A stretch of DNA of 64,000 nucleotides from Planctomycetota bacterium. Its GTDB lineage: Bacteria; Planctomycetota; UBA1135; GCA-002686595. The stretch covers positions 1-64,000 of the forward strand of contig JAKLKU010000021.1 in NCBI GenBank assembly GCA_023150475.1, given 5' to 3'. Below the pieces are notes generated by a model that saw only the letters and a program-made list of their open reading frames with translations, was not told the DNA's origin and searched no databases. Positions 43,717-53,152 of this stretch are shown in pieces. Both the position numbers and the translations under genes were made by a program. Position 1 is the stretch's first letter. Every line of letters begins with the position of its first letter.

Positions 43717-44526
43717 ATGGACGCCTTGGCGCTGCTCTGCAACCTCTACGGTGACGGTCCCGCGACGCTGCGTCGCTTGCGCGACGCGGGCTGCAACGAG
43801 CTCTCCGATCTTGCGCGCTTCTCGGGCGAGCAACTCGCGCGCGTGCTCGACGCATCGCCGACCGCGGCGCGCCGCTTCCGCCACGAAGCCGAGCTGCTCG
43901 CCGCGCGCGGACTCGACACGGCGGAGGCCGCCGATGCGCATCTCGCCGCGAGCGCCGTGTCGCAACCCGCGTGCGTCGGCAGCGCCGCGGCCGAAGAACC
44001 TCGTTCGCCGCTCGAGCGCGCGCTCGCGGCCTGGCGCGCTGCCGACGACGCCGCGGCCGCCGCGGAAGCGGGCGGCGGCGAAGACGTGCTGCGTGAAGAT
44101 CCGACCGCCGACGAGTGCGAGGACGAATCGCGCGAGCACGCGCCGACCCGGGACGCTGTGCTGCGCCTCGCGTCCGACGCGTCCGTTCCCGCCGAAACGC
44201 CGGTGCGCGCCGGCACACCGTTGCGGCCGGAGTTGGTCGAAGGCCTCGACGCGGTCGTCTGCACGCGCTTGCGCCAGGCCGGGATCGAACATGCCGAGGA
44301 GCTCCTCACGGCCGAGCTGCTCGACCTCTCGTCGGCGTGCGACGTCGCGTTGACCAGGCTGATGCGGATCCAAGGCCACGTGCGGCGCCTGGTCGCGCCC
44401 GATTCCACCGGTCTGCTCGTGCCTCATCCGCGCCGCCAAGAGCGTTTTTCGCCCGACCCGCTCGCCGCCGAACTGCGCGAACGCAGCCGGGAGGACGCGG
44501 ACTCGAGCTCCGGGCCGTTCGCGTGA
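43717..44526 (+). CDS. Two-HhH-domain protein linked to the MinD/ParA pair
   Basis: 269 residues from the ATG at 43717, which is preceded by CGGAGGACGAC; a longer TTG/GTG start upstream is less likely. Two helix-hairpin-helix-like units lie at each end: LYGDGPATLRRLRDAGCNELSDLARFSGEQ (about 10-40) and LDAVVCTRLRQAGIEHAEELLTAELLDLS (about 176-205). They are joined by an acidic, Ala-rich linker with many Asp/Glu. HhH domains bind DNA or protein nonspecifically. Its position directly after ParA suggests it links the ATPases to DNA or to a structure. I do not recognise a named family. Confidence 0.7.
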   Translation: MDALALLCNLYGDGPATLRRLRDAGCNELSDLARFSGEQLARVLDASPTAARRFRHEAELLAARGLDTAEAADAHLAASAVSQPACVGSAAAEEPRSPLERALAAWRAADDAAAAAEAGGGEDVLREDPTADECEDESREHAPTRDAVLRLASDASVPAETPVRAGTPLRPELVEGLDAVVCTRLRQAGIEHAEELLTAELLDLSSACDVALTRLMRIQGHVRRLVAPDSTGLLVPHPRRQERFSPDPLAAELRERSREDADSSSGPFA

Positions 44527-44592
44527 AGCTCCGTCGCGCCTCGCGCCGGCGAGATCGGTAGTCGACGCGCACGAGGCCGGTTAGCGATCGTC

Positions 44593-45816
44593 ATGAAGCG
44601 CTCGAGCCTGCTCGCGATCTGTTTGGGCCTCGCCGGCGCGTCCGTCGCCACTCCGGGCGCTGCGTCGACGACCGTCACGCTCGTTCCGACGCCGGCGGGC
44701 CGCGCCGGAGAGCTCGGCCTCGCGCCCGACGGCAAGCCCGGCTTCGGCCCGGGCCGTTCGCTCGCGGAGCTCCTGCACCCGTTCCGTCAGCCCGGCGACG
44801 TCGAACGGCGCTGGCTCGCGGAGCTCGGTGGGCTTCCCGCCGCCATCGACACGCTCGCGATCGTCGCGCGCGACCGCTACGCGAAGCGCGGGTACTTCGA
44901 GCTGCTCGGCGCGAATGCGGAGATCGATCTCGCCGCGCTGCACACGGCGTTTCGCGCCGCGGAAGCCGACGCTCCCGCGATCCTCGCGAAGGGGGATGCG
45001 CGGTCGAAGGCGTTCGCGCGCATGTACTTCGACGTGCGATTCGCGCTGCGCGCGGCGGCGCTCGAACGATACGCCGACGAGCGGGGTGAGCTCGACGCCG
45101 CGCTCGGCGTGCTGCGTGGCGCGACCGACGGCCACGTCCAACTCGTCGAAGCCGAAGCTCGGCGGCTCGCGGACCGCGCGGACCTCGCAGCGAGTTTCTT
45201 GCGCGCGATCGAGAGCGACTTGCGCACGTTGCACGTGCCGAAGCCGGAGCTCGACGTCGAGAGCGACACGTTGGCGAAAGCAGACGAGCTCGTCGCGCTC
45301 GCGGTCGCGCGCGAGAAGGACCGCGAGCGGGCGTTCGAGCTCGCCGCGCGCATCGACGAACTCGCGCGCGCCAAGCGCCGCATGACCGAGACGCTCGCGA
45401 CCACCGCGCTCGCGGCGAAACTCGCGCAGCCGCTCGCCGCGCGCTCGAAGGCGCTCGATGACGCCGGGAAACTGACGGTGGCCGCGCGTCAGCACTTCGA
45501 AGAGCCCGCAAACGGCGTCACGCCTCCGGCGGACGTCGTCAAGCTCTCGCGTTCCGATCGACTGCGCGTCGCGCGCGAGCTCGCGTCGCGCGCACTCGCG
45601 AAGGATCCGCTCGACGACGAAGCGACCTGGATCCTCGCCGAGACCGTCGACTACTTCGACGGCGAGCTCTACTCACGGCCGCACTACGATCGTTACCTCG
45701 CGTTGCGCGGCATTCGCGCGCATCGGTGGGAGACGATCCGCGACCGCGACCTGACGCACAAGGAACAGAAAGCGCTCGACGTGGTGCAGCGCGCGACCCA
45801 ACCGCCGGTGCGGTGA
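44593..45816 (+). CDS. Secreted helical hypothetical protein
   Basis: 407 residues with a signal peptide (MKRSSLLAICLGLAGASVATPGAA). The mature protein is helical and charged, with a TPR-like stretch near the C-terminus (ARELASRALAKDPLDDEATWILAETV) and aromatic residues around YFDGELYSRPHYDRYLALRG. No catalytic motif. It lies 66 bp after the HhH gene and ends 16 bp before the convergent propeller gene. Confidence 0.65.
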   Translation: MKRSSLLAICLGLAGASVATPGAASTTVTLVPTPAGRAGELGLAPDGKPGFGPGRSLAELLHPFRQPGDVERRWLAELGGLPAAIDTLAIVARDRYAKRGYFELLGANAEIDLAALHTAFRAAEADAPAILAKGDARSKAFARMYFDVRFALRAAALERYADERGELDAALGVLRGATDGHVQLVEAEARRLADRADLAASFLRAIESDLRTLHVPKPELDVESDTLAKADELVALAVAREKDRERAFELAARIDELARAKRRMTETLATTALAAKLAQPLAARSKALDDAGKLTVAARQHFEEPANGVTPPADVVKLSRSDRLRVARELASRALAKDPLDDEATWILAETVDYFDGELYSRPHYDRYLALRGIRAHRWETIRDRDLTHKEQKALDVVQRATQPPVR

Positions 45817-45832
45817 GTCGCGCGCTCGTGCG

Positions 45833-48358
45833 TCACGGCGCGAAGGTGATCTCGACGGCGTTGGTCAGGTTGAAGCCTGCGCCGCACGGTCCCTGGGTGT
45901 CGCGGTACCACGCTTGGAACCGCCGGGTCGCGCCCGGCGTGATCCACGCGCCGCCCGCGAGGTGCGACTCGATCCACTCGATCTGGCCGGGGCCGTAGGC
46001 GAACGTGCCCGCCGAGTTCGCCTTCTTCACGGCGAAGCGATAGATCGGCAAGCCGACGCAGCGGAGCCCGTCGCCGAACGGGATCGCGTTCACTGCGTTC
46101 GCGCCCATGAAGACGAGACCGTTCGCGTTCGCCGGCAACTGCGCCGCGGTCAGCGCGACGTCGTCGGCCGCGACGGAATTCGTGCCGAGCGCGCGCAAGG
46201 TCGCGCCGACGCCGGTCGAGTTGCGGCAGCCTTGCTGCGCGCCGCTCGCGGACGTGTTGCCGCAGGGGCACGGAGCGCCGACCGCGCTGCCGTCGCCCGA
46301 GCAGTACTGGGTACCGAGCGGTTGATCGAGCACGGTGAGGCACGCGATGCCGCGGCTGCCGAAGCTCATCCAGATCTCGTAACCGCCCGCGATCGGCTTC
46401 GTCTCGAAGTCGTTGATGATGTAGTGCGGCAGTCCGCCCCATTGCGGCGCGCCGCCCGGAGGACCTTGGAACTTGCCGACGTTGACGCCGTCGAACCAGC
46501 AGAGGCCGAGCTCGTTCGAGGGGTATTCGCTGTCGTAGACCATCCACAGGCGCCCGTCGGGCGTGAAGCCGAGCGGCCGCACGTGTTCGCCGGGGAACGG
46601 CCACCCGAGATCGTGCGCCCACGATTGGAGGACGTTGCCGTTCGTGTCGAGGTGGAGCAGCGTGCTCCCGGTGCTCGTGAACTGTTGCCACGTACCGATC
46701 CACGCGCTGCCGTCCGCGCCGACGGCGAGGCCGGTGAACGACTGCGAGGAACCCGGGTAGTCGGCGGGCGTCTTGCGCATCGACGTCGTGCCGTTGGTGC
46801 GCATGAGCTCGAGGTCGTTCGCGGCCCAGATCGTGTTCGCGCTCGTCGGATCTTGCTTCAACGAACCGGCGTTGCCGACGCCGGGGACCTGCGTCCACGT
46901 GCCGCCGTTCCAGAACCCGAGCCCGATCGTTCCACCGATCGCCCAGAGGCGACCGACGCCGTCCTCGAGCATGCGGCTCGCGCCGTCGAGGCCGGGAAGC
47001 TGTTGGAAACTCGACCCCGTCCATTCGTGCACGCCGTACAGCCAATCCGCCGGCGACGCGACGATCCGACCGTTCGACGGGCGCCACGCCAGTGCTTGGC
47101 AGTTGTCGTTCGGGAAGGGCCAGTCGTAGCCCAGCCCGTAGGTCAACTGGTTCCACGACGTCCAGCGCTCGCCGTCGAAGCGCGTCATGCCACCGACGCC
47201 GGCCGCCGCGTTCGCGCTCGAGTAGACGTAGCCGTTGACCGGATCGATCGCGAGGTCGCCGTTGAAGCTGTCGCAGTTGCCGGTGTTGGTGAGGCGGTAC
47301 GGTTGCCACACGCCGGTGGTGACGTCGCGGCGGATCGCGCCGCCGGTGCCTGAGATCCAGACGTTGCCCGCCGCGTCGACGTCGAAGCCGTCGATGAAGC
47401 CGCTCCACGGCACGAAGCCGAGGTTCGTCCACGCCGTGCCGTCGAAGCGTTGCAGTTGGTTGAAGCCGTCGACGAGCAGACACTGCGAGTTGCCGTACGC
47501 GTGCAGCGTCGCGAAGTACGGCGGCGCGGTCGGCAGCGGCGGCAGCGGCGGGTGGATCCACGTGCCGTCGGGCCGCAGGCAGTCGATCACGCTGTCCCAC
47601 GTGTCGACCATCCGCAGCATCCACACGTTGCCGACGTCGTCGACCGATTGTTTCGCGACGAGCTCCCTCGGATTGTTCGCGGTCAACGGATAGCTCGTCC
47701 ACACGCCGGTCGTGCTGTCCCAGCGCGCACAGCCGCCGAACGAGCCGCCGTTCGACGCCCAGACGTAGAAGCCGCCGCCGGGCTTGGGCTGCGAGGCGAT
47801 GCGTCCGCCGTACGCGCCGAGGCTCGTCCAGGAATGGGTCGCGGGTTGGTAGCGCCGCACGCCGGACTCGGAGAACAGGATCGAACCGTCCGGCGCACGC
47901 TCGACATCGACGACGTAGTCGCCGGAGAGCGTCGAGTTGTTCGGCCCGAAGCGCACGAGCGAATCACCGCCCTTCTGCGGATCGAAGCGGAACGCGCCGC
48001 GCCACGTCGCGCACCAGAGGTTGCCGAGCGCGTCCTCGACGATGTCGGAGACGCGCACGCAGCCCAAGTCGTTCGGGTGTCCGATCGCCGGCCAGTCGAC
48101 GTTCGAGACGTTGACCCAGCGGTTCTCGCTCTGCACGAACTTGGCGACGCCGCCTTCCTCCCAGATCGCGCTGTAGCCGCCGATCCACGGGTCGCCGTCG
48201 GCGCCGACGTAGAGCGCTTCGTTGAAGTCGCCCTGGATCCCCGTGTTGTTGGGCCGGAAGTACCGCCAGGAGTAGGACTGCGCGTGGGCGACCGCGGCGC
48301 CGGCGAGGCAAGCGAGGGTCAAGATGGACGCGCGGAGCGAAGCATGTCGGAGCTGCAT
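45833..48358 (-). CDS. Secreted propeller protein with planctomycete-type C-terminal tail
   Basis: 841 residues (or 846 from an upstream ATG). Signal peptide MQLRHASLRASILTLACLAGAAVAHA. The body repeats Trp/Gly-rich blades resembling two-component-regulator propellers (GLAVGADGSAWIGTWQQF, VGRLWAIGGTIGLGFWNGG, GFTPDGRLWMVYDSE). The tail starts with YCSGDGSAVGAPCPCGNTS, a Cys-rich motif common in secreted planctomycete proteins, and ends FQAWYRDTQGPCGAGFNLTN. A similar tail closes the metalloprotease at 32844-35849. The tail may sort the protein to the cell surface. It is divergent from the ECF/kinase pair. Confidence 0.82.
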   Translation of the reverse strand: MQLRHASLRASILTLACLAGAAVAHAQSYSWRYFRPNNTGIQGDFNEALYVGADGDPWIGGYSAIWEEGGVAKFVQSENRWVNVSNVDWPAIGHPNDLGCVRVSDIVEDALGNLWCATWRGAFRFDPQKGGDSLVRFGPNNSTLSGDYVVDVERAPDGSILFSESGVRRYQPATHSWTSLGAYGGRIASQPKPGGGFYVWASNGGSFGGCARWDSTTGVWTSYPLTANNPRELVAKQSVDDVGNVWMLRMVDTWDSVIDCLRPDGTWIHPPLPPLPTAPPYFATLHAYGNSQCLLVDGFNQLQRFDGTAWTNLGFVPWSGFIDGFDVDAAGNVWISGTGGAIRRDVTTGVWQPYRLTNTGNCDSFNGDLAIDPVNGYVYSSANAAAGVGGMTRFDGERWTSWNQLTYGLGYDWPFPNDNCQALAWRPSNGRIVASPADWLYGVHEWTGSSFQQLPGLDGASRMLEDGVGRLWAIGGTIGLGFWNGGTWTQVPGVGNAGSLKQDPTSANTIWAANDLELMRTNGTTSMRKTPADYPGSSQSFTGLAVGADGSAWIGTWQQFTSTGSTLLHLDTNGNVLQSWAHDLGWPFPGEHVRPLGFTPDGRLWMVYDSEYPSNELGLCWFDGVNVGKFQGPPGGAPQWGGLPHYIINDFETKPIAGGYEIWMSFGSRGIACLTVLDQPLGTQYCSGDGSAVGAPCPCGNTSASGAQQGCRNSTGVGATLRALGTNSVAADDVALTAAQLPANANGLVFMGANAVNAIPFGDGLRCVGLPIYRFAVKKANSAGTFAYGPGQIEWIESHLAGGAWITPGATRRFQAWYRDTQGPCGAGFNLTNAVEITFAP

Positions 48359-48591
48359 GGTGTTGCCTGCCATTGTGTGCCAAGGAACGCCCGCCGGCTG
48401 AGAGTCCGGATTTCGTACCGCGCGCGCCGCCTTGGACACGGCGACGACGCGGAAGTTCCTGCCCGGCCGCGCGAGGGTTCGTTCACGAGCTCCTGCGCCG
48501 TCCGCGCCCTGCACCGGTCAAAAAAACCGCGGAAGCACGCGGATTCGAGCCCACGAAGGGGGCCCCGTATAGTTGGAACGCAGAGCCCACG

Positions 48592-49152
48592 ATGGTCGAT
48601 TTCACTTCCACGCTGCGTTCGGCCCAGGCGGGCGATGCCGACGCTGCGCGCCGACTCGCCGCGCTGCTCTACGACGAGCTGCGCGAGCTCGCGCGGCGCG
48701 AGATGGCGGCGGAACGCCGCGACCACACGCTGCAGCCGACGGCGCTGGTGCACGAAGCGTACCTGCGGCTCGTCGACGGCGACGCGACCTTCGCCGACCG
48801 CGAGAGCTTCTTCGCCGCGGCGGCGAACGCGATCCGCCGCGTGCTCGTCGACCACGCGCGCAAACGCGGCCGCGAGAAACGCGGGGGGGGGCACGTGCGC
48901 GTGCCGCTCGAAGGACTCGACGTCGCCGAGACGTTCGAGGATCACGAGCTCGTGGCGCTCGACGACGCGCTCGGAGAGCTCGCGCGGGTCGATCCGACGA
49001 AAGCGCGCATCGTCGAGCTGCGGTTCTTCGCGGGCATGTCGGTCGAAGAGCTCGCGAAGACGTTGAAGACGTCCGAGTCGACGCTGCAGCGCGAATGGCG
49101 CATGGCGCGGGCCTGGTTGCGCGAGCGCATGGGCGGTGCGGGTGGACACTGA
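48592..49152 (+). CDS. ECF sigma factor (Sigma70_ECF subfamily) paired with a TPR kinase
   Basis: 186 residues. ELARREMAAERRDHTLQPTALVHEAYLRLVDG matches the Sigma70_ECF (TIGR02999-like) group frequent in Planctomycetota, with region 4 ARIVELRFFAGMSVEELAKTLKTSESTLQREWRMARAWL. A run of nine G (48883-48891) lies in the coding sequence between KRGGG residues. It overlaps the following kinase gene by up to 17 bp, so the two are coupled; in this group the kinase often controls the sigma factor by phosphorylation. The ATG at 48592 has no strong Shine-Dalgarno. Confidence 0.87.
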   Translation: MVDFTSTLRSAQAGDADAARRLAALLYDELRELARREMAAERRDHTLQPTALVHEAYLRLVDGDATFADRESFFAAAANAIRRVLVDHARKRGREKRGGGHVRVPLEGLDVAETFEDHELVALDDALGELARVDPTKARIVELRFFAGMSVEELAKTLKTSESTLQREWRMARAWLRERMGGAGGH

Positions 49153-51772
49153 ACGCTGGCGGCGGCTCGAGCAGCTCTTCCACCGCGCGGCGGATCTCCC
49201 GGACGTCGACAGGGCGAAGTTCCTCGACGCGGAGTGCGGCGACGACGCGACGCTGCGCGCGGAAGTCGAGCGGCTGCTCGCGAACGACCGCGTCGCCGAC
49301 GATGCGTTCAGTCGATTCGAGGCCGCGAAACGCGAACCGGCGGTCGATCCGTTGCTCGGCCGGACGCTCGGTGTCTGGGCGTTGAAGGAACGGCTGGGCG
49401 AAGGCGGCATGGGCGTCGTCTACCGCGCGGAACGAGCCGACGGTCTCTTCGCGCAGGAAGTCGCGATCAAATTGGTCCGCGCGGAACGCGCGAGCGATTG
49501 GAGCCTGCGCCGTTTCGAGTTCGAGCGGCGCACGCTCGCCGCGTTGCAGCATCCGTCGATCGCGCGGCTCTACGACGGCGGCACCACCGAGGACGGGCGG
49601 CCGTACTTCGTGATGGAGCTCGTGCGCGGCGAACCGATCGGGCGTTGGTGCGAGGCGCGCCGGCTGACGCTCGAACGACGACTCGAGCTGTTCGTGCGCG
49701 TCTGTCGCGCCGTGCAGTTCGCGCACCAGAACCTCGTCGTGCACTGCGATCTGAAGCCGGCGAACGTCCTGATCGATGCCGGCGGCGAGCCGCACTTGCT
49801 CGATTTCGGCATCGCGCGCCTCGTCGAGGAGGAGCCCGAGCTCGACCTGGCCGCGCCGCGCACGTTGACTCGCGTCCTGACGCCGGAGTACGCGAGTCCC
49901 GAACAACTCGCGGGCAAACCGCCGACGACGTCGATCGACGTCTACGCGCTCGGCGTGATGCTCTACGAGCTCGTCACCGGCCGGCGTCCGTTCGCGACCG
50001 AGAGCCGCAGCCCCGCGGAGTGGGAGCGGCTCGTGCGCGAAGCCGATCCCGAGAAGCCGAGCACGCGCGTGCTCCGTCCGGACGCGACGCGCGAGCCGGA
50101 AGCGATCGCCGCGGCGCTCGCGAGCACGCCGTCGAGTCTGCGGCGCGCGCTGCGCGGCGACCTCGACCGCATCGTGCTGATGGCGTTGCGCAAGGAACCC
50201 GAGCGGCGCTATGCGAGCGCGCAGGAACTCGCCGACGACGTCGAACGTCAGTTGCGCGGCGAAGCCGTGCGCGCGCGCGGCGACTCGTTCGGTTACCTCG
50301 CGTCGAAGTTCGTGCGCCGCCACCGCGTCGCGGTGTTCGCGGGCGTCGTCGTGCTCGCCGCGTTGGTCGTCGGTTACGTGTCCGCGCGCCGCGCCGAGCG
50401 CCGCGCGGCCGCCGAGGCCGAGCACGCGCGCGCCGAAGCCGACTCGTTCCAGAACGTCGCGGGCTTCCTGATGGACGCGTTCTTGCCGACGCAGCCCGCG
50501 GAGGACCCCGCGTGGCAGTCGCGAGCGCGCGAACGAGTGCTCGCCCACGCCGGTCGCGTGCGGCGTCAGTTCGCCGACGACGATCACGAGCGCGCGAACC
50601 TGCTCGACACTCTGGGCCGCGTGGCACAGAGGCTCGAGCTCGTCGACGACGCGCGCACGCTGATCGGCGAAGCCGCGGCGATCCGTGAGCACGCGTTCGG
50701 CGCGGATTCGCTCGAGTACGCGATCTCGCTGCGGCACACCGGCGAGCTCGAGTTCCAACTCGGCGCGTTCCCCGCGGCGATCGACGCGTTGACGCGCGCG
50801 CTCGAGATCCATCGCGCGCATGCCGAGGATCGGCACGCTTCGGTCGACGTGATCGCGAACGACCTCGCGTCGTGCCTGCGCAACGTCGGGCGAGCCGCGG
50901 AAGCCGAGGCGCTCCACCGCGAGGCGCTCGCGCTTCGCCGCGCGCGCGGCGGCGGCTTGCCGCTCGCGGAGAGTCTGAACAACCTCGCGGGCGTGCACAT
51001 CGATCGCGGCGAGCTCGCGCTCGCGACCGAGGAGCTGCGCGAAGCGTTGAGCATCCGCGAGACGATCCTCGGCGAAGCCGAACTCCTCACGGCGCAGACA
51101 CGTTCGAACCTCGCGACGGTGTTGTGGCGCGCCGGCGAGCGCGACGAGGCGGAACGCGAGATGCGCAGCGCGGAGTCGGCCTACCGCCAGCTCGGCTTCG
51201 ACGGCGAAGACGGGCTCTCGGTGGTGCTTTCGAACCTCTCCGCGATGCAGCTCACGCGGCGCGACTACGCGGCGGCCGCGGCGAGCCTCGACGAAGCGAG
51301 CGCGCTGCAGTCGCGGCGTTTCGGCGCCGACCATCCGCTGGTCGCGTCGACGTTGGTGCAACTCGCGGTGTTGCATCATGCCCAGCGACGCGACGACCGG
51401 GCTCGCGAATGTTGGACCGAAGCGCTGCGGATCCGGCGCGCGATTTCCGCGCCGCGCCGCGAGCTCGCGGAGACGCTCTACGGCTTCGGCGTGTTCCTTT
51501 CGGACGTCGAGGAATGCGACAGGGCGTTGCCGCTCTTCGAGGAAGCGCTCGGTCTCCACCGCGGTGGCGCGGCGCCGGGCGAAGAACCGCTCGGCGACGC
51601 CGTCGCGTGCGGGCGAGTCGAATACGCGCTCGGCCTCTGCCTCGAGCGGCTGGAACGGCTCGACGAGGCACGCACGCACCTCGAGCGCGCCGCGGAGCTC
51701 TTCGCCGACCCCGCCGCGAGCGCGGAAGAGCGCGAACGCGTCGCGACGCGACTCGCCGGCTTGGTGCGCTGA
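49136..51772 (+). CDS. Ser/Thr protein kinase with membrane helix and TPR domain, non-RD
   Basis: 878 residues. Kinase domain about 80-360 with GEGGMGVVYRA, AIKLVRAE, DFGIARL and YASPEQLAG. The catalytic loop reads VVHCDLKPANVL, Cys in place of the Arg of HRD, a non-RD form. A membrane helix lies near 400-420 (VAVFAGVVVLAALVVGYV). From about 440 to the end are TPR repeats (SLNNLAGVHIDRGELALATEELREAL; LVQLAVLHHAQRRDDRARECW), which probably bind a partner outside the membrane. Start GTG at 49136 or 49142, both overlapping the sigma stop. It is the probable regulator of the coupled ECF sigma factor. Confidence 0.9.
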   Translation: MRVDTERWRRLEQLFHRAADLPDVDRAKFLDAECGDDATLRAEVERLLANDRVADDAFSRFEAAKREPAVDPLLGRTLGVWALKERLGEGGMGVVYRAERADGLFAQEVAIKLVRAERASDWSLRRFEFERRTLAALQHPSIARLYDGGTTEDGRPYFVMELVRGEPIGRWCEARRLTLERRLELFVRVCRAVQFAHQNLVVHCDLKPANVLIDAGGEPHLLDFGIARLVEEEPELDLAAPRTLTRVLTPEYASPEQLAGKPPTTSIDVYALGVMLYELVTGRRPFATESRSPAEWERLVREADPEKPSTRVLRPDATREPEAIAAALASTPSSLRRALRGDLDRIVLMALRKEPERRYASAQELADDVERQLRGEAVRARGDSFGYLASKFVRRHRVAVFAGVVVLAALVVGYVSARRAERRAAAEAEHARAEADSFQNVAGFLMDAFLPTQPAEDPAWQSRARERVLAHAGRVRRQFADDDHERANLLDTLGRVAQRLELVDDARTLIGEAAAIREHAFGADSLEYAISLRHTGELEFQLGAFPAAIDALTRALEIHRAHAEDRHASVDVIANDLASCLRNVGRAAEAEALHREALALRRARGGGLPLAESLNNLAGVHIDRGELALATEELREALSIRETILGEAELLTAQTRSNLATVLWRAGERDEAEREMRSAESAYRQLGFDGEDGLSVVLSNLSAMQLTRRDYAAAAASLDEASALQSRRFGADHPLVASTLVQLAVLHHAQRRDDRARECWTEALRIRRAISAPRRELAETLYGFGVFLSDVEECDRALPLFEEALGLHRGGAAPGEEPLGDAVACGRVEYALGLCLERLERLDEARTHLERAAELFADPAASAEERERVATRLAGLVR

Positions 51773-51871
51773 CCGCACCGTCGCTCGCCCCGCGTACTCC
51801 GCCCGCCGGGCAGCACGAACCACGTGCCCGCGCTAGACTCGCTCGCCCTCGACCCTGGCCGAGAAAGACGC

Positions 51872-53152
51872 ATGAACGTGCGAGCGACCGCGACCGTCCG
51901 ACCTTCGTTCCTGATCCCCGATTGCGTCGAACGTCCCGGAGACGACCCGATCTTCGCGCTCAACGCCGAAGCGGCGAAGCGCAAGGCGGCCGGGCGCAAG
52001 GTGATCAACGCGACGCTCGGCGCGCTGATGGACGACGCGGGCGAGCTCGCCGTGATGCAGAGCGTGTTCGACGCGCTCGCGCGCGTGCCGGCGAAGAAGG
52101 CCGCGGGCTACGCACCGATCGCCGGCGTGCCGCGGTTCCTCGAGCTCGTGATCCGCGACCTCTACGGCGACGGTCCGCTCGCCGCGCAGTCGGTCGCCGC
52201 TGCGACGCCGGGCGGCACAGGTGCGTTGCACCACGCGATCGTCAACTTCCTCGAGCCCGGTCAGGCGCTCTTGACCACGGACTTCTATTGGGGGCCCTAC
52301 AAGACGCTCGCGGAGCACACCCGCCGGCGCGTCGAGACGTTCGGCATGTTCGATCGCGCCGGGCGCTTCGGCATCGAGAACTTCGAGCGCGCGCTCGCCG
52401 GCCAACTCGCGCGCCAAGGCCGCTCGCTGATCCTGCTCAACACGCCGTGCCACAACCCGACCGGCTACGCGCTCGACGAACGCGAGTGGGCCGACCTCGA
52501 GCGCGTGCTCCGCGAGCAGGCGCCCAAGGGCCAGATCGTGTTGCTCGTCGACTTCGCGTACGCCCGTTTCTCGCCCGGCGCCGCGGAAGCCTGGGTGCGC
52601 CACGCGGAACGGCTCGTCGGCGACGTGCTGGTGCTCGTCGCGTACACGGCGTCGAAGTCGTTCACGCAGTACGGCGCGCGCATCGGCGCGCTGGTCGCAT
52701 CGCATCCGGACGAACTCGAGCGCAAGCGCATCTCCGCGGCGCTTTCGTACTCCTGTCGCGGCACGTGGTCGAACTGCAACCACGCCGGCCAACTCGCGAT
52801 CGCGGAGCTGCTCGGAGATCCGGCGCAGCGCGCCCGCGCCGATCGCGAGCGCGACGTGCTGCGCACGCTGCTCCTCGAGCGCGTGCAGGCCTTCAACGCC
52901 GCCGCGCAGGCCGCCAAACTCGCGTACCCGCGCTACGACGGCGGCTTCTTCGTCACGGTCTTCTGCAAGGACGGCGATCGCGTCGCGGCGCGCATGCGCG
53001 ACGACGACGTCTTCGTCGTGCCGCAAGCGGGCGGCGTGCGCATCGCGCTGTGCTCGACGCCGGCGGCGGACGTGCCGCGGCTCGTCGATGCGCTCGCTCG
53101 CGCCGTCGCCGCGGGAGCGCCGGGCTCGCACGACGCCGAGGCGCGCGCATGA
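51872..53152 (+). CDS. PLP-dependent aminotransferase (class I/II)
   Basis: 426 residues. Fold type I aminotransferase: PLP Lys262 in YTASKSFTQYGARIG, with NTPCHNPTGYALD binding cofactor and DFAYARF contacting it. The sequence resembles aromatic or aspartate aminotransferases (TyrB/AspC group) but the substrate is not clear. The ATG at 51872 has GAGAAAG upstream. The stop overlaps the ATG of the next gene by four bases (ATGA), so it is translated with the PRTase-like protein. It is separate from the kinase by 99 bp and may have its own promoter there. Confidence 0.87.
   Translation: MNVRATATVRPSFLIPDCVERPGDDPIFALNAEAAKRKAAGRKVINATLGALMDDAGELAVMQSVFDALARVPAKKAAGYAPIAGVPRFLELVIRDLYGDGPLAAQSVAAATPGGTGALHHAIVNFLEPGQALLTTDFYWGPYKTLAEHTRRRVETFGMFDRAGRFGIENFERALAGQLARQGRSLILLNTPCHNPTGYALDEREWADLERVLREQAPKGQIVLLVDFAYARFSPGAAEAWVRHAERLVGDVLVLVAYTASKSFTQYGARIGALVASHPDELERKRISAALSYSCRGTWSNCNHAGQLAIAELLGDPAQRARADRERDVLRTLLLERVQAFNAAAQAAKLAYPRYDGGFFVTVFCKDGDRVAARMRDDDVFVVPQAGGVRIALCSTPAADVPRLVDALARAVAAGAPGSHDAEARA

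Noticed and set aside
39536..44218. Open minus-strand frame of about 1560 codons opposite pyruvate kinase and the ATPase genes.
   Set aside because: It is antisense to well-supported genes and its product is Arg/His/Asp/Glu-rich without domains, the usual shadow of G/C-ending codons in high-GC DNA.
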